From the NCBI RefSeq assembly GCF_018760735.1, contig NZ_JAHHZN010000019.1:1-64000 (forward strand): a stretch of 64,000 bases of DNA, read 5' to 3'. The notes under the pieces are model-generated. The model was given only the letters and a program-made list of their open reading frames with translations, was not told where the DNA came from and made no database searches. Positions 1 through 8,806 of this stretch are shown here, piece by piece. Position 1 is the stretch's first letter. Each line of letters begins with the position of its first letter. The position numbers and the translations under genes were made by a program. The DNA is from Hymenobacter piscis (GTDB lineage: Bacteria > Bacteroidota > Bacteroidia > Cytophagales > Hymenobacteraceae).

Positions 1-1
1 G

Positions 2-208
2 GCCGACTGGCAGACGGACGATGACCCCTTCTTTGCCCCCGAACTCTACCGCCGCCGCGCCGTCGGCGAGCACGCCAACGCCTGGCTCGACGGCTTCAAG
101 ACCTTGCGCGTGCGCTACGACACCAGCGTCGGCAACTGGTTAGCCTGGCACTATCTGGCCTTCCTCGTTTTCTTTTCACGAAAAATCAACCTGAAACCGA
201 CTTTCTAA
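2..208 (+). CDS. IS5-like transposase, C-terminal end (partial)
   Basis: The window opens inside a reading frame that gives 68 residues before a TAA at 206-208. The segment FKTLRVRYDT followed by NWLAWHYLAFL matches the C-terminal end of IS5-type DDE transposases, in which a conserved RYD/RYE motif is followed by a helix containing YLAF. The N-terminal part and the left end of the element lie outside the window, and I could not fix the right terminal repeat. The 152 bases between this stop and the next gene show no reading frame I can support. Assignment to the IS5 group rather than a neighbouring IS4-like group is by eye. Confidence 0.6.
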   Translation, partial: ADWQTDDDPFFAPELYRRRAVGEHANAWLDGFKTLRVRYDTSVGNWLAWHYLAFLVFFSRKINLKPTF

Positions 209-360
209 ACAGCTTCAATGTATTCGAGTATGGTATTTGAGATACAGCTGAGACAACGTCTTGCTACGTTGAAGGCCTTTTATAATCAACCTATACTTTC
301 TGCCCGAGTCCGCTGAGTCGAAAAAACTTCTCATTTTCGCAGCCTCCAAAACCAATCCCT

Positions 361-1179
361 GTGCTGATTACCGATCCTGCCTATCTACTGCCTCTCGTCT
401 ACGCACTTAACCCACTTCAGACCCTTACTTCCGGCGCTAACCGCCCGCTGCTGATTCGCGGCGTCGATGCCGAAACCGAGGAAGAAGGCGACTACGTGCT
501 GAAAGGCAGCGGCGCCGAACGAATGTCCGTCGAAGCGTTCGAGCGGGAGTTGCTCGGCTGTTTTGCGGCGTGGCAAGTAGGACTGCAGGCCGTAAAGCCA
601 GTGCAGATAGACGTTAGCCCTGAGTTTGTGGCACTTATGCGTGGCCGAGACGAATACGGTCTGGTAAGCCGCTCGCTGGGGCGCAACTTCGGCTCCGAAT
701 ACCAAAGCGGCCTGCGCGAATTTGTTGCCGGCCAGCCGCTTAAGGCCGCAGAGCTGGAACAAGCCCGATTGGTTTTTGCGTTTGATGTACTGATCAACAA
801 CGTCGACCGCAACGCGCTCAAACAGAACATGCTCACCGACGGGGAGCGTATCGTGCTGCTCGACCACGAGCTGGCTTTTTCCTTTACCAAAGTGCTACCG
901 TTTCTCCGGCCCCGTCAACCTTGGCTCTTGGAAGATGTTGATGTGCGGGAGTGGATTCAAAAGCATTACTTCTTTCCCCAACTGCGGGGCCGTCGGTTCG
1001 ACTTCGCTACACTGGCCCCGCAACTCTCCCGCCTGGATGCCGACTTTTGGCAAGCCGCCCGTCGGCACACCCCAGGTGCTTGGCAAACCGGCCAAGCAAA
1101 CGATATTGAGGCGTACATCTGCCAAGTGCTGGCTCACGTATCAGAATTTACTCAGGAACTTAACCGCGTAACCGCATGA
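361..1179 (+). CDS. HipA-like kinase domain protein
   Basis: This 272-residue protein looks like a short HipA-family kinase of the kind that occurs as a two-gene pair with DUF3037 proteins. Visible kinase landmarks are a lysine-bearing strand (YVLKGSG, about residues 45-51), a catalytic-loop-like DVLINNVDRN (about 142-151) and a metal-binding IVLLDHELAF (about 164-173), which are the order and spacing expected of HipA folds. It starts with GTG. The last four bases overlap the ATG of the DUF3037 gene (ATGA), so the two are translationally coupled. Such pairs are often found in defence regions, but no substrate is known to me and no activity should be assumed. Confidence 0.7.
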   Translation: MLITDPAYLLPLVYALNPLQTLTSGANRPLLIRGVDAETEEEGDYVLKGSGAERMSVEAFERELLGCFAAWQVGLQAVKPVQIDVSPEFVALMRGRDEYGLVSRSLGRNFGSEYQSGLREFVAGQPLKAAELEQARLVFAFDVLINNVDRNALKQNMLTDGERIVLLDHELAFSFTKVLPFLRPRQPWLLEDVDVREWIQKHYFFPQLRGRRFDFATLAPQLSRLDADFWQAARRHTPGAWQTGQANDIEAYICQVLAHVSEFTQELNRVTA

Positions 1180-2036
1180 AAACCTACCAATATCAGGTCC
1201 TGCGTTACCTGCACGACCACGTGACGGGCGAGTTCGTGAACGTGGGCCTGGTTTTTTACGAACCCCAGACCCGTTTTCTCCGTGCCCAAGTCATTTCGAA
1301 AGCCCAGCGCCTAACGGACTTTTTCCCCGGCCTGGTAGGTCGCCATATTCTGGCTGTTCTCAAACACTTTGCGGCGGCCGTAAACCGCAAAGGACAAGCG
1401 TTGGCTACCCAGGAGCAGGCAACGCTGTTTGCTCAAGGCAACGAAGCATTCGACCTGCGTCAATTTACGCTGACCCTGGTGCGCCAAAACGATGCCGCTT
1501 GGCAGCTAACGGCCGTTGAGCAAGGCTTGACGCTAAACCCCGACCGTACGTTCGCCGACCTGTATCAGCGCCTGATTGGCGAGTACCAGCAGGAAACCCC
1601 GCCCCCTCGTACCGCCGATGAGCAGGTATGGCGGCAGTCCTACAAGCGGTATTTCGACCGGCACCACCTCACCGAGAAGCTGGAGCCCCGGCAGATTCCG
1701 ACCGCCAACGACGAAATCAAATTTGAACACACCTGGCAAAACGGCGTGCTCAACTGCTTCGAGGCCGTTACCTTCCAGCTGAAACAGCCCGCCAAAATCA
1801 AAGACAAAGCATATAAATGGGTAGGCCGCCTCACCGAGCTCGGTACGGGCGATGTGCCCCTGCATGTGTACTTGCTCACGGCTTCTCCCAACGACCCCGC
1901 CCTGCAGGAAACCATCGAGCAAATCATTACGGCGGCCAGCAGCCCCATGGTGCAGGTCGATATCATCCACGAGAACGAAGCCGAAAATTTTGCGCGGCAG
2001 ATCGAGCGGAAGATGCAAACGGCTGGCCACGAGTAA
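1176..2036 (+). CDS. DUF3037 family protein
   Basis: This 286-residue protein begins YQYQVLRYLHD and continues GEFVNVGLVFYEP, the conserved start of DUF3037. The domain fills roughly the first 130 residues; the rest is less conserved and rich in charged residues. Its ATG overlaps the stop of the upstream HipA-like kinase by four bases, and a strong terminator follows 24 bases after its own stop, so the pair forms a closed two-gene unit separate from the operon that follows. The family's function is not known. The conserved pairing suggests that it is the partner or target of the kinase. Confidence 0.75.
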   Translation: MKTYQYQVLRYLHDHVTGEFVNVGLVFYEPQTRFLRAQVISKAQRLTDFFPGLVGRHILAVLKHFAAAVNRKGQALATQEQATLFAQGNEAFDLRQFTLTLVRQNDAAWQLTAVEQGLTLNPDRTFADLYQRLIGEYQQETPPPRTADEQVWRQSYKRYFDRHHLTEKLEPRQIPTANDEIKFEHTWQNGVLNCFEAVTFQLKQPAKIKDKAYKWVGRLTELGTGDVPLHVYLLTASPNDPALQETIEQIITAASSPMVQVDIIHENEAENFARQIERKMQTAGHE

Positions 2037-2060
2037 TCAACTGTTTCTCACGCCTCAACC

Positions 2061-2094
2061 AACGGGCGGCTTTCTTCGGAAGGCCGCCCGTTTT
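2061..2094 (+). terminator. Intrinsic terminator after the HipA/DUF3037 pair
   Basis: AACGGGCGGC (2061-2070) and GCCGCCCGTT (2083-2092) form a perfect 10-bp GC-rich stem with a 12-base loop, followed by TT. It lies 24 bases after the DUF3037 stop and separates that unit from the BREX-type operon. Confidence 0.8.
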
Positions 2095-2213
2095 GCGTCT
2101 GTGCGTCCGCTCCTCAGCGGCAACCCCGCTAGCCAGGTTAGCAATTTCCAGATTCATTGCCGACCTTTCAAAGTAGATTGCGCTTACTGTTCCGCTATTC
2201 TACTTTATTTGCT

Positions 2214-3212
2214 ATGCAACCGCCCGCACGTCCTACTGCTGCTACCGGTCCCGACATGTTTGCGGACCAAGTGACCACCCAGCCCCTACTACCTAGCCCG
2301 CCCAGCTTTGCCGGGCATCAAACGTTTGCCCTGCGTTCGGCTTGGCTGAAAAAAGGTCTCGATGCCTTGCGCGACGATGCCCGGGTCTTTAGCGCCGACG
2401 ATGCCCTGGTAACCTTGGGTGTGGGCAAAAACATGGTGAGTGCCATCCGCCACTGGCTGATAGCCACTCAATTGGTCACGACGGCTGAACGCAACGGAGA
2501 ATTTCAGGCCAGCGGGCTGGGCGCGTTTCTATTTGCCGATAACGGGCTCGACCAGTACCTCGAAGACCCCGCCACCCTGTGGCTGCTCCACTGGAACCTA
2601 TGCGGACCCGGCAGCCAGGCCTACACCTGGGTGTACGCCTTCAATGTGTGGCGCGAGTGGGAATGGAGCGAGGCGGCGCTAGCCGATGCTATTCTCAGCT
2701 CTGCCCAGGCCAACAGTAACAAAACGTCATCGTTCGAAACGGTCAAGCGCGACGTTGGCGTGTTCATCCAAACCTACTTGGCGCCCACCGACCGCGGCCA
2801 GAACGCCGAAGATGGTCTCGACTGCCCGCTACGAGAATTGGGCTTGCTGCGTCCTGCCCTGGGCAATCAGCAGCAATACACCTTCGCCGTGGGCCCCAAG
2901 CCCAGTTTACCAACCGCCATTTTTGCCTGGGCCCTCTTGAAGTTCTGGGACTGGAAATACCCGGACGCTACCACCATTGCCGCCCGCGACGTTGCCTATT
3001 CGGAAGGTTCGCCCGGCATGGTATTCAAGCTAGACGAGGATTCTACGCTGGTGTACCTAGATCAGCTCGAAACCCTCACCAGTGGCCTGCTACGCTTCGA
3101 AGATACACCCCTGGTTCGGCAGGTAGTTCGCACCACGGCCACGGCCCTCAACCCCGACACGCTGCTTTATTTTCATTACGCTGCTCCTACCATTGAGCAG
3201 TTGCTTGCCTAG
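2214..3212 (+). CDS. DUF4007 family protein A (SspB-like position)
   Basis: A 332-residue protein when started at ATG 2214; an upstream in-frame TTG at 2157 would add a stretch that does not look like protein-family sequence. FAGHQTFALRSAWLKKGL near the N-terminus, followed by LGVGKNMVSAIRHW, is the hallmark of DUF4007. As I recall, DUF4007 is the family of SspB, the nicking component of the single-strand phosphorothioation system SspABCD, and it also occurs in type 4 BREX loci. The gene is first in the operon, five bases before the large ATPase, which is the B-C order expected for Ssp. A second DUF4007 gene lies at 7426. Specific function is inferred from context. Confidence 0.78.
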   Translation: MQPPARPTAATGPDMFADQVTTQPLLPSPPSFAGHQTFALRSAWLKKGLDALRDDARVFSADDALVTLGVGKNMVSAIRHWLIATQLVTTAERNGEFQASGLGAFLFADNGLDQYLEDPATLWLLHWNLCGPGSQAYTWVYAFNVWREWEWSEAALADAILSSAQANSNKTSSFETVKRDVGVFIQTYLAPTDRGQNAEDGLDCPLRELGLLRPALGNQQQYTFAVGPKPSLPTAIFAWALLKFWDWKYPDATTIAARDVAYSEGSPGMVFKLDEDSTLVYLDQLETLTSGLLRFEDTPLVRQVVRTTATALNPDTLLYFHYAAPTIEQLLA

Positions 3213-3217
3213 CTTTC

Positions 3218-6200
3218 ATGTCTGCTACCTCCACTCAAACGCTTGCTGATATTGTTTCGGTCCAGCCCCGTTTCGGCCGTTCAGTACACCTAGAGCGTGA
3301 CCTCGCGGCTGGTACGGCTACCGACGGCTACTTCCTCACCACGTCGGCCGTGGAAGCCCTGCAGGGGGTGCTCCGCGCCCACGCTACGCCCACCGACCGC
3401 GCCCTGTCGCTAATCGGCCCGTATGGGGCCGGCAAAAGCGCCTTTGCCACCTTCCTGGCCCGCCTCGTCTCCGAGCCGGGTTTCGCCCAAGCCGCCCAAT
3501 TACCGGCCGACTTGCCGGCCGTGCCCCGGCTGCTGCCCGTGCCCATCGTGGGCTCCCGCACCGCTATCGGCCCGGCTCTGCTGGCGGCGCTGCGGCACAC
3601 GCTGAGCACGGCCCCTGGCGCGCCGACTATTCCTGGGGCTTTGACAAAAGCTGAGGCCAAGCCCAGCCCCCGCGCCATTGCCAACGCGTACGTGGCCGCC
3701 GCCCAGGCCGTAGCCGCTGCGGGCCAGCACACCGGCTTGTTGCTGCTGGTCGATGAAGCCGGCAAGTTTCTGGAGTACGCCGCCACCCACCCCCAGGCCG
3801 GCGACATATTCGTGCTGCAGGAGCTGGCCGAAGCCGCTGCCCGCGCCCCGCAGGAGGCTGCTCTATGGGTGCTTACCGTCCTGCACCAAAACGCCGAAGC
3901 CTACGCGCACCGCCTCGGCCGCACCCAGCAGGGCGAGTGGGCCAAAGTAGCCCAACGCTTCCGCCAGCTGCCGCTCTTCCCGTCCGACGTAGAGCGCATG
4001 GACTTGATTGGCCGGGCCCTGCGGCACGGCCCCGAGCTGCACCTCAACGGCACCCTCACGAGCCAGCTGGCCCCCGTACTCGACCCCCAGGCGCGGATGC
4101 TGCCCAGCGGCCTCGAAGCCCGGTTTCCCGACCTCGCCCGCGCCGCCTACCCGCTGCACCCACTGGCGCTGTTGGTAGTACCCGCCCTGTTTCGCCGGGC
4201 CGGCCAAAGCCACCGCAGCATCTTCAGCTTCCTCGAAGGCCAGGAAAACGGTGCCCTCGGCCGCTTCCTAGTAGAGCAGCCCTACGATCCGGCCAGCCCC
4301 GCTTTCTTCACCCTCGACGGCCTCTTCGACTACAGCCGCGACGTGCTACTGGCCCACTACACCGGCCCCAGCGCCCGGCCCTGGCTCGAAGCCGTGGAGC
4401 TGGTGGAAAGCGACCTGGCCGTGAACCCGCCCCTCAGCCCCCTGGCGGCGCGGGTGCTCAAGTGCATTGCCCTGCTCAACTGGCTGCGCGAGCAGCGCCT
4501 GCCCGCTTCCGATGCCGTGCTGACGGCCGCCCTTGGTCCCGAGGCCGCTGAGGCCATCGAAGAGCTGGTAGGCCGTTCCCTCATCGTCTGGAGCCGGGCC
4601 CGCCACAGCTACCGCCTCTGGGAGGGCGGCGACGTCGACGTGGAGGCTGAGCTGACCACCGCCCGCGCCACCCTGGCCGGCGACGTGCTGCTCTCCGCCG
4701 CCACCGACCCGGCCCTGTTTCCGCTGCCCCGCCTGATTGCGCGGCGCCACGCCTTCCGCACCGGCACGCTGCGTCCGGTATCGGTGGAGGTGCTCCGCCC
4801 CGAGGCGTTGATGGCCCGGGCTAGCCAGAACCCGGCCGAGCTGGCGGTACTGCTGTGCCTGGCGCCCAACGCCGCCGCCGAAGCCCAGGCCCTGGCCGAT
4901 GTGCAACGCCTGGCCCAGCCCAACCTGCTGATTGCCGTAGCCCTCGAAACCGAGGCCCTGCGCGAAGCCGCCCACGACCTGGCCGCTGCCCGCCTAGTGC
5001 TCGATACCGTACCGGCCATGCTTGGCGACCGGGCCGCCCGCCGCGAGCTGGCCCTGCGCCGCCACGAGGCCGATACCATTTTCCGCGCCGAGTGGGCCCG
5101 CCTGTTCGGGCCTGCCCTCGGGGCCGAAGGGAGGGCCGCCGCTGCCACTGCCGCCACTACGGCCACCTGGTACCGTGCCGGCCGGGAAGTGGAGCTGCCC
5201 AACGCCCGTGCGTTCAGCCAAGCCCTGTCCGACCTGGCCGACAACACCTTCCACAGCACCCCCGTGCTGCGCAACGAGCTGCTCAACCGCCGCCAGCTTT
5301 CTTCCGCCGGGGCCGCCGCCCGCGGGGCCCTCGTCAAGGCCATGCTCAACCACGGCGAGCAGGCGCGGCTGGGCTTCACCGGCTTCCCGCCCGAGTACGC
5401 CATGTACGCCTCGGTGCTGCAGGCCACCGGCTTGCACCACGAGCTGCCCGATGGCACCTGGGAGTGGCGCAGCCCCCTCACCACGCCCACCGACCACGCC
5501 GAACTCGGACCGGTGTGGCAGGCCATCGAGCGGCTGGTGTACAGCTCGCCGCGCCCCGTGCCGCTGCCCGACCTCTACGAGCACCTGCGCGCCGCGCCCT
5601 ACGGTGTGTCCGAAGGGGTGCTGCCGGTGCTGCTGGCCATCTTCCGCCGCGTGCACCAGGGCGACACTTCCCTATACCGCGAAGGCAACTTCCTGGCCGA
5701 AGAAAAGGATGCCGACTGGGAGTTGCTGCTCCGCCGCCCCGATATGTTCGCCCTCGGCGACAGCCGCGTGCAGGGTGCCCGCTTGGCCGTAGTCGAGCGC
5801 ATTGCCGAGGCCACGGGCGTGGCGCCGCAGCTGGTGCCCGTCGTGCGGCGCCTGCTCAAAATGCAGGCCGGCCTACCCGAATACACCCGCCAAACCGGCC
5901 GCCTCGAGCCCGCCGCCCTGGAGCTGCGCGACGCGTTCCAGCAAGCCCGTTCGCCCGAAAACCTGCTGTTCTACGCCGCGCCCGTCGCCCTGGGTCTGCC
6001 GCCCTGGCCCGCCGACGCCCCCGCCGACGCACCCCACATCGAGCTGTTTTTCACCCGGCTCAACGCGGCCCTGCAGGTGTGGAATGCCGCCTACCCCGCC
6101 GTGCGGGAAGAAGGCCGCGACCTGCTGCTCAAGGCCTGCGCCTACCCGGCCGGCGCCGAGGGCTGGGCCCAGCTCCACCACTACCTCCGCTCCTTGGTTG

Positions 6201-6577
6201 GGGCGCCCCAGTTGCCGCCAATCCTGGTGCCCCTGGCTGGCCGCTGCACCAGCAGCAGCCCCGACGATGACCTTGACCGGGTGCTGGCCCTGGTAGCCAA
6301 CCGCCCGCCCCAGCTCTGGCGCGACGTGGACCTGGCGGCCTTCCCCAGCCACGCCGCGCCCCTCGGCAATGCCCTGCAAACGCTGGCGGCCAGTGTGGCT
6401 CCGCCGCCGCCCGCCGCCCGCCCCGCCACCAAGACGCAGCGCAAGCAAGTCGACCACTTCGTCACCCAGCTCGGAGAGCTGCTGCCCGCCCCGGCCACGC
6501 GCCCGCCCGTGCACCTGCTCCGGGCCGCCGTGCTGCGCTGGCTCGATGCCCTCGAACAAGAAGAACAAGCTCAGTAA
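3218..6577 (+). CDS. Large P-loop ATPase (SspC-like position in a BREX type 4 operon)
   Basis: This 1119-residue ATPase has a Walker A motif GPYGAGKS at residues 67-74 and a Walker B LLLLVDE at 174-180, followed by GKFLEYAA, a layout shared with the large ATPases of BREX and Ssp loci. The remainder is helical, very rich in Ala, Leu and Arg, and ends in a Pro-rich linker (VAPPPPAARPATK) and a short C-terminal helix. It sits between a DUF4007 gene and a PAPS-reductase-like gene, the order sspB-sspC-sspD. The sequence is not obviously related to the second large ATPase at 8807 beyond the P-loop. ATPase activity follows from the motifs; a role in DNA modification is inferred. Confidence 0.65.
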   Translation: MSATSTQTLADIVSVQPRFGRSVHLERDLAAGTATDGYFLTTSAVEALQGVLRAHATPTDRALSLIGPYGAGKSAFATFLARLVSEPGFAQAAQLPADLPAVPRLLPVPIVGSRTAIGPALLAALRHTLSTAPGAPTIPGALTKAEAKPSPRAIANAYVAAAQAVAAAGQHTGLLLLVDEAGKFLEYAATHPQAGDIFVLQELAEAAARAPQEAALWVLTVLHQNAEAYAHRLGRTQQGEWAKVAQRFRQLPLFPSDVERMDLIGRALRHGPELHLNGTLTSQLAPVLDPQARMLPSGLEARFPDLARAAYPLHPLALLVVPALFRRAGQSHRSIFSFLEGQENGALGRFLVEQPYDPASPAFFTLDGLFDYSRDVLLAHYTGPSARPWLEAVELVESDLAVNPPLSPLAARVLKCIALLNWLREQRLPASDAVLTAALGPEAAEAIEELVGRSLIVWSRARHSYRLWEGGDVDVEAELTTARATLAGDVLLSAATDPALFPLPRLIARRHAFRTGTLRPVSVEVLRPEALMARASQNPAELAVLLCLAPNAAAEAQALADVQRLAQPNLLIAVALETEALREAAHDLAAARLVLDTVPAMLGDRAARRELALRRHEADTIFRAEWARLFGPALGAEGRAAAATAATTATWYRAGREVELPNARAFSQALSDLADNTFHSTPVLRNELLNRRQLSSAGAAARGALVKAMLNHGEQARLGFTGFPPEYAMYASVLQATGLHHELPDGTWEWRSPLTTPTDHAELGPVWQAIERLVYSSPRPVPLPDLYEHLRAAPYGVSEGVLPVLLAIFRRVHQGDTSLYREGNFLAEEKDADWELLLRRPDMFALGDSRVQGARLAVVERIAEATGVAPQLVPVVRRLLKMQAGLPEYTRQTGRLEPAALELRDAFQQARSPENLLFYAAPVALGLPPWPADAPADAPHIELFFTRLNAALQVWNAAYPAVREEGRDLLLKACAYPAGAEGWAQLHHYLRSLVGAPQLPPILVPLAGRCTSSSPDDDLDRVLALVANRPPQLWRDVDLAAFPSHAAPLGNALQTLAASVAPPPPAARPATKTQRKQVDHFVTQLGELLPAPATRPPVHLLRAAVLRWLDALEQEEQAQ

Positions 6578-6588
6578 CCTGCCGCGAC

Positions 6589-7419
6589 ATGAACCTACCC
6601 AACTATACCGGCCCACTCCACCCCGAAGGCCAAAAGGTGCGGCACATTCTCTGCCTCTCCGGCGGCAAAGATTCTACGGCCCTGGCGCTGTACATGCGGG
6701 ACAAAGTCCCGGAAATGGAATATGCCTTTGCCGATACGGGAGAGGAATTGCCGGAAACGTATGATTATCTGGCAATGTTAGAGGCGTATTTGGGTAAGCC
6801 GATTGTTCGCCTAAATCCAGACCGGTTATTCAAACATCATTTAGACATTAGAAAAGGATTTCTGCCCTCCGGGCGTCAGCGTTGGTGTACTGAATTACTC
6901 AAAATAAAGCCCTTTGAAGATTTTATTGGGGACGATTTTGTGTATTCGTATGTCGGTATTAGGGCTGACGAAAATCGCTCTGGATACATCTCCAGCAAAG
7001 CCAATATTATTCCTGTGCTGCCTTTCAAGGATGATGGTTTGGAATATAAGGATGTGATGCAACTGCTAGATGACAGCGGATTAGGCCTGCCTAAGTATTA
7101 TGAGTGGAGGTCACGCTCTGGATGCTACTTCTGCTTTTATCAGCAACGGAATGAGTGGGTTGGTTTGAAAGAACGTCACCCAGATCTATTCGAGAAGGCA
7201 AAAACATTTGAAAGATTTGATGATGAAACGGGTACGCGTTTCACCTGGAATCAGCGGGAAAGCCTGAGCGAATTAGAGCAACCAGAACGTATGGCTCAAA
7301 TAAAGGCTGATCATCAGCTGCGTTTGGAGCGACAAAAGAATTTTGTATCGGCTGATCTACTCGATATTCTCGGAGATGACGACGATAGCGAAACTGGTTG
7401 TCTGATTTGTCACTTGTAG
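6589..7419 (+). CDS. brxP: BrxP: PAPS reductase / ATP-pyrophosphatase family protein (SspD/DndC-like)
   Basis: A 276-residue protein with the PP-loop LSGGKDSTAL (SGGKDS at 24-29) and FADTGEELPETYDYL just after it, typical of PAPS reductase and ATP-pyrophosphatase enzymes. Cysteines C100 (RWCTELLK), C179 and C182 (SGCYFC) occupy the positions of the Fe-S ligands of DndC-type sulfurtransferases, and a further CLIC pair ends the protein (C271, C274). In DndC/SspD this enzyme activates the DNA backbone for sulfur insertion; in type 4 BREX the equivalent is BrxP. From about 6700 the GC content drops sharply relative to the neighbours, so the body of the gene has a different history from its first 40 codons. 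Confidence 0.82.
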   Translation: MNLPNYTGPLHPEGQKVRHILCLSGGKDSTALALYMRDKVPEMEYAFADTGEELPETYDYLAMLEAYLGKPIVRLNPDRLFKHHLDIRKGFLPSGRQRWCTELLKIKPFEDFIGDDFVYSYVGIRADENRSGYISSKANIIPVLPFKDDGLEYKDVMQLLDDSGLGLPKYYEWRSRSGCYFCFYQQRNEWVGLKERHPDLFEKAKTFERFDDETGTRFTWNQRESLSELEQPERMAQIKADHQLRLERQKNFVSADLLDILGDDDDSETGCLICHL

Positions 7420-7425
7420 GAAAAT

Positions 7426-8241
7426 ATGCAACAAGAGATTTCATCCGAACGCCTCGGCTTGTCTTTCCACAGAGGATTCACGTTCTCAAGAACTGGTGTG
7501 GTATCTGTTCTAAAAGCATTTGCCGCAGGAAATGATATTCAGTTACACACTGATTTAGGTAGTGTTCAATTAGAAGCTATGCCCCGGTACTGTGAACGTG
7601 CAGGGTTGGTGAATTCTAATAAAAAACCAACTGAATTCGGGGATTTTGTGTTAGAAAATGATTTAAATATAACTCGTGTAGAAACGCTGTGGCTAATACA
7701 TTATTTTTTGTCTGCGCCTCATCGTAGTGCTCCGAATTTCTGGTCTTTTATTGTGAGTAATTGTTTTGTATTAGGAAAAACACTGAACAGAACTATTATC
7801 ACCGATGCTGTTGCTGCATTTGCTCTAAAGACAGCAAATGCTACTTTCTCAGAAAGAACCTTGGAAAGTGTTTCGACAGCAATGCTTGGTAGTTACTCCA
7901 AACCAGAGAACCTGGAAAAACTAGGGCTGCTAAAAAGCCAAAACTCAAATCAATACACCGTCACCCAGCCCCAACCCATCCCACTGCCGGCTTTTGCCTG
8001 CATGCTGGCGGACTTCTGGCAGGCGCATTACCCCAACGACGATACCATTTTCCTGACCGACCTGCTGCGCAGTGAGCTAGGTCGGATTTTGCTGTTGTCG
8101 GAAGCGCAGTTTAAGGCCTTCCTGGCGGCCCTAGCGGCCCCCAGCGTAGCCTTGGTGCAACGGCAAGAGCGCACGCCGCCCTACACCATTACGCGGCGCT
8201 GGCACTCGATAGGGGAGGTATGGGAAAAGTTGTATCAATAG
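7426..8241 (+). CDS. DUF4007 family protein B
   Basis: A second DUF4007-type protein, 271 residues, six bases after brxP. The start LSFHRGFTFSRTGVVSVLKA parallels the FAGHQTF segment of protein A, and later segments (VETLWLIHYFLS; FACMLADFWQAHYP) match the helical body of the family. Identity to protein A is low by eye, so this is an old paralogue rather than a recent duplicate. Codons up to about 7930 are AT-rich, with several 60-base lines near 28% GC, then the gene switches abruptly to about 65% GC. The break falls inside the reading frame, as expected for a recombined cassette. Role inferred from position between brxP and brxC. Confidence 0.65.
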   Translation: MQQEISSERLGLSFHRGFTFSRTGVVSVLKAFAAGNDIQLHTDLGSVQLEAMPRYCERAGLVNSNKKPTEFGDFVLENDLNITRVETLWLIHYFLSAPHRSAPNFWSFIVSNCFVLGKTLNRTIITDAVAAFALKTANATFSERTLESVSTAMLGSYSKPENLEKLGLLKSQNSNQYTVTQPQPIPLPAFACMLADFWQAHYPNDDTIFLTDLLRSELGRILLLSEAQFKAFLAALAAPSVALVQRQERTPPYTITRRWHSIGEVWEKLYQ

Positions 8242-8261
8242 GATGAATTGCTCTTGCGCCT

Positions 8262-8753
8262 ATGTCTATCAGTACTCCGCCGCCTGCCCCCGCCCTGCGT
8301 GAGCTAGTCAGCGCCCTACGCCGACCCGGCACCCTCGTCCGCACGGCCACGGTGCTGCTCGATGCGGCGCACGTAGCCCCCGCCGCCACGGCCTGGGCCA
8401 CCGAGTTGCAGCTCGAGGCCCAGCACCTGGGCCGCGCCGTGCTGGCCAGCGTGCAAGCTGTGGGTACCCGCGTGGTAGCTCTGTCGGCCGAGCGCCTGCG
8501 CGAATATGTCGACGCCCAATTACCCACCCAGCAGCTGGGCGCGTTGCCCTCGGGCGGCGTCTGGCTATGGGGCGCCGAGGCCTTGCTCACCAAGCTCGAC
8601 GATACCCAGCGCCTCATCTTCTGGGAAGAAATGCGCACCAACATGCCCCACCGGCCGCCGCTAGTGCTGGCGCTTCCCCAACACTTGGCCCGCTTTGGCC
8701 CACCCCAGCCCGAAAGTTGGGGCGGGCGCTACTTGTCCCTGCCTGCCTTGTAA
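8262..8753 (+). CDS. Small unrecognised protein of the BREX operon
   Basis: I do not recognise this 163-residue protein. It is helical, rich in Ala, Leu and Arg, has no P-loop, no signal peptide and no membrane segment. Notable parts are an acidic/aromatic stretch WLWGAEALLTKLDD, then LIFWEEMRTNMPHRPP and a C-terminal GGRYLSLPAL. It lies 20 bases after DUF4007-B and 53 before brxC, so it belongs to the operon. BrxF of type 3 BREX is similar in size and also precedes brxC, but BrxF carries a P-loop and this protein does not; BrxB-type proteins are another possibility. Likely an accessory subunit working with BrxC or PglZ. Confidence 0.55.
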   Translation: MSISTPPPAPALRELVSALRRPGTLVRTATVLLDAAHVAPAATAWATELQLEAQHLGRAVLASVQAVGTRVVALSAERLREYVDAQLPTQQLGALPSGGVWLWGAEALLTKLDDTQRLIFWEEMRTNMPHRPPLVLALPQHLARFGPPQPESWGGRYLSLPAL

Positions 8754-8806
8754 TTCATTTCGTCTTTCTCACCCTGCGCTAGCCCGCCGTTCTTCCGTTT
8801 TAGGCT

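Noticed and set aside
4855..6270. 471-residue open frame inside the large ATPase gene
   Set aside because: Arg/Pro-rich alternative-frame translation typical of GC-rich genes, with no motifs.
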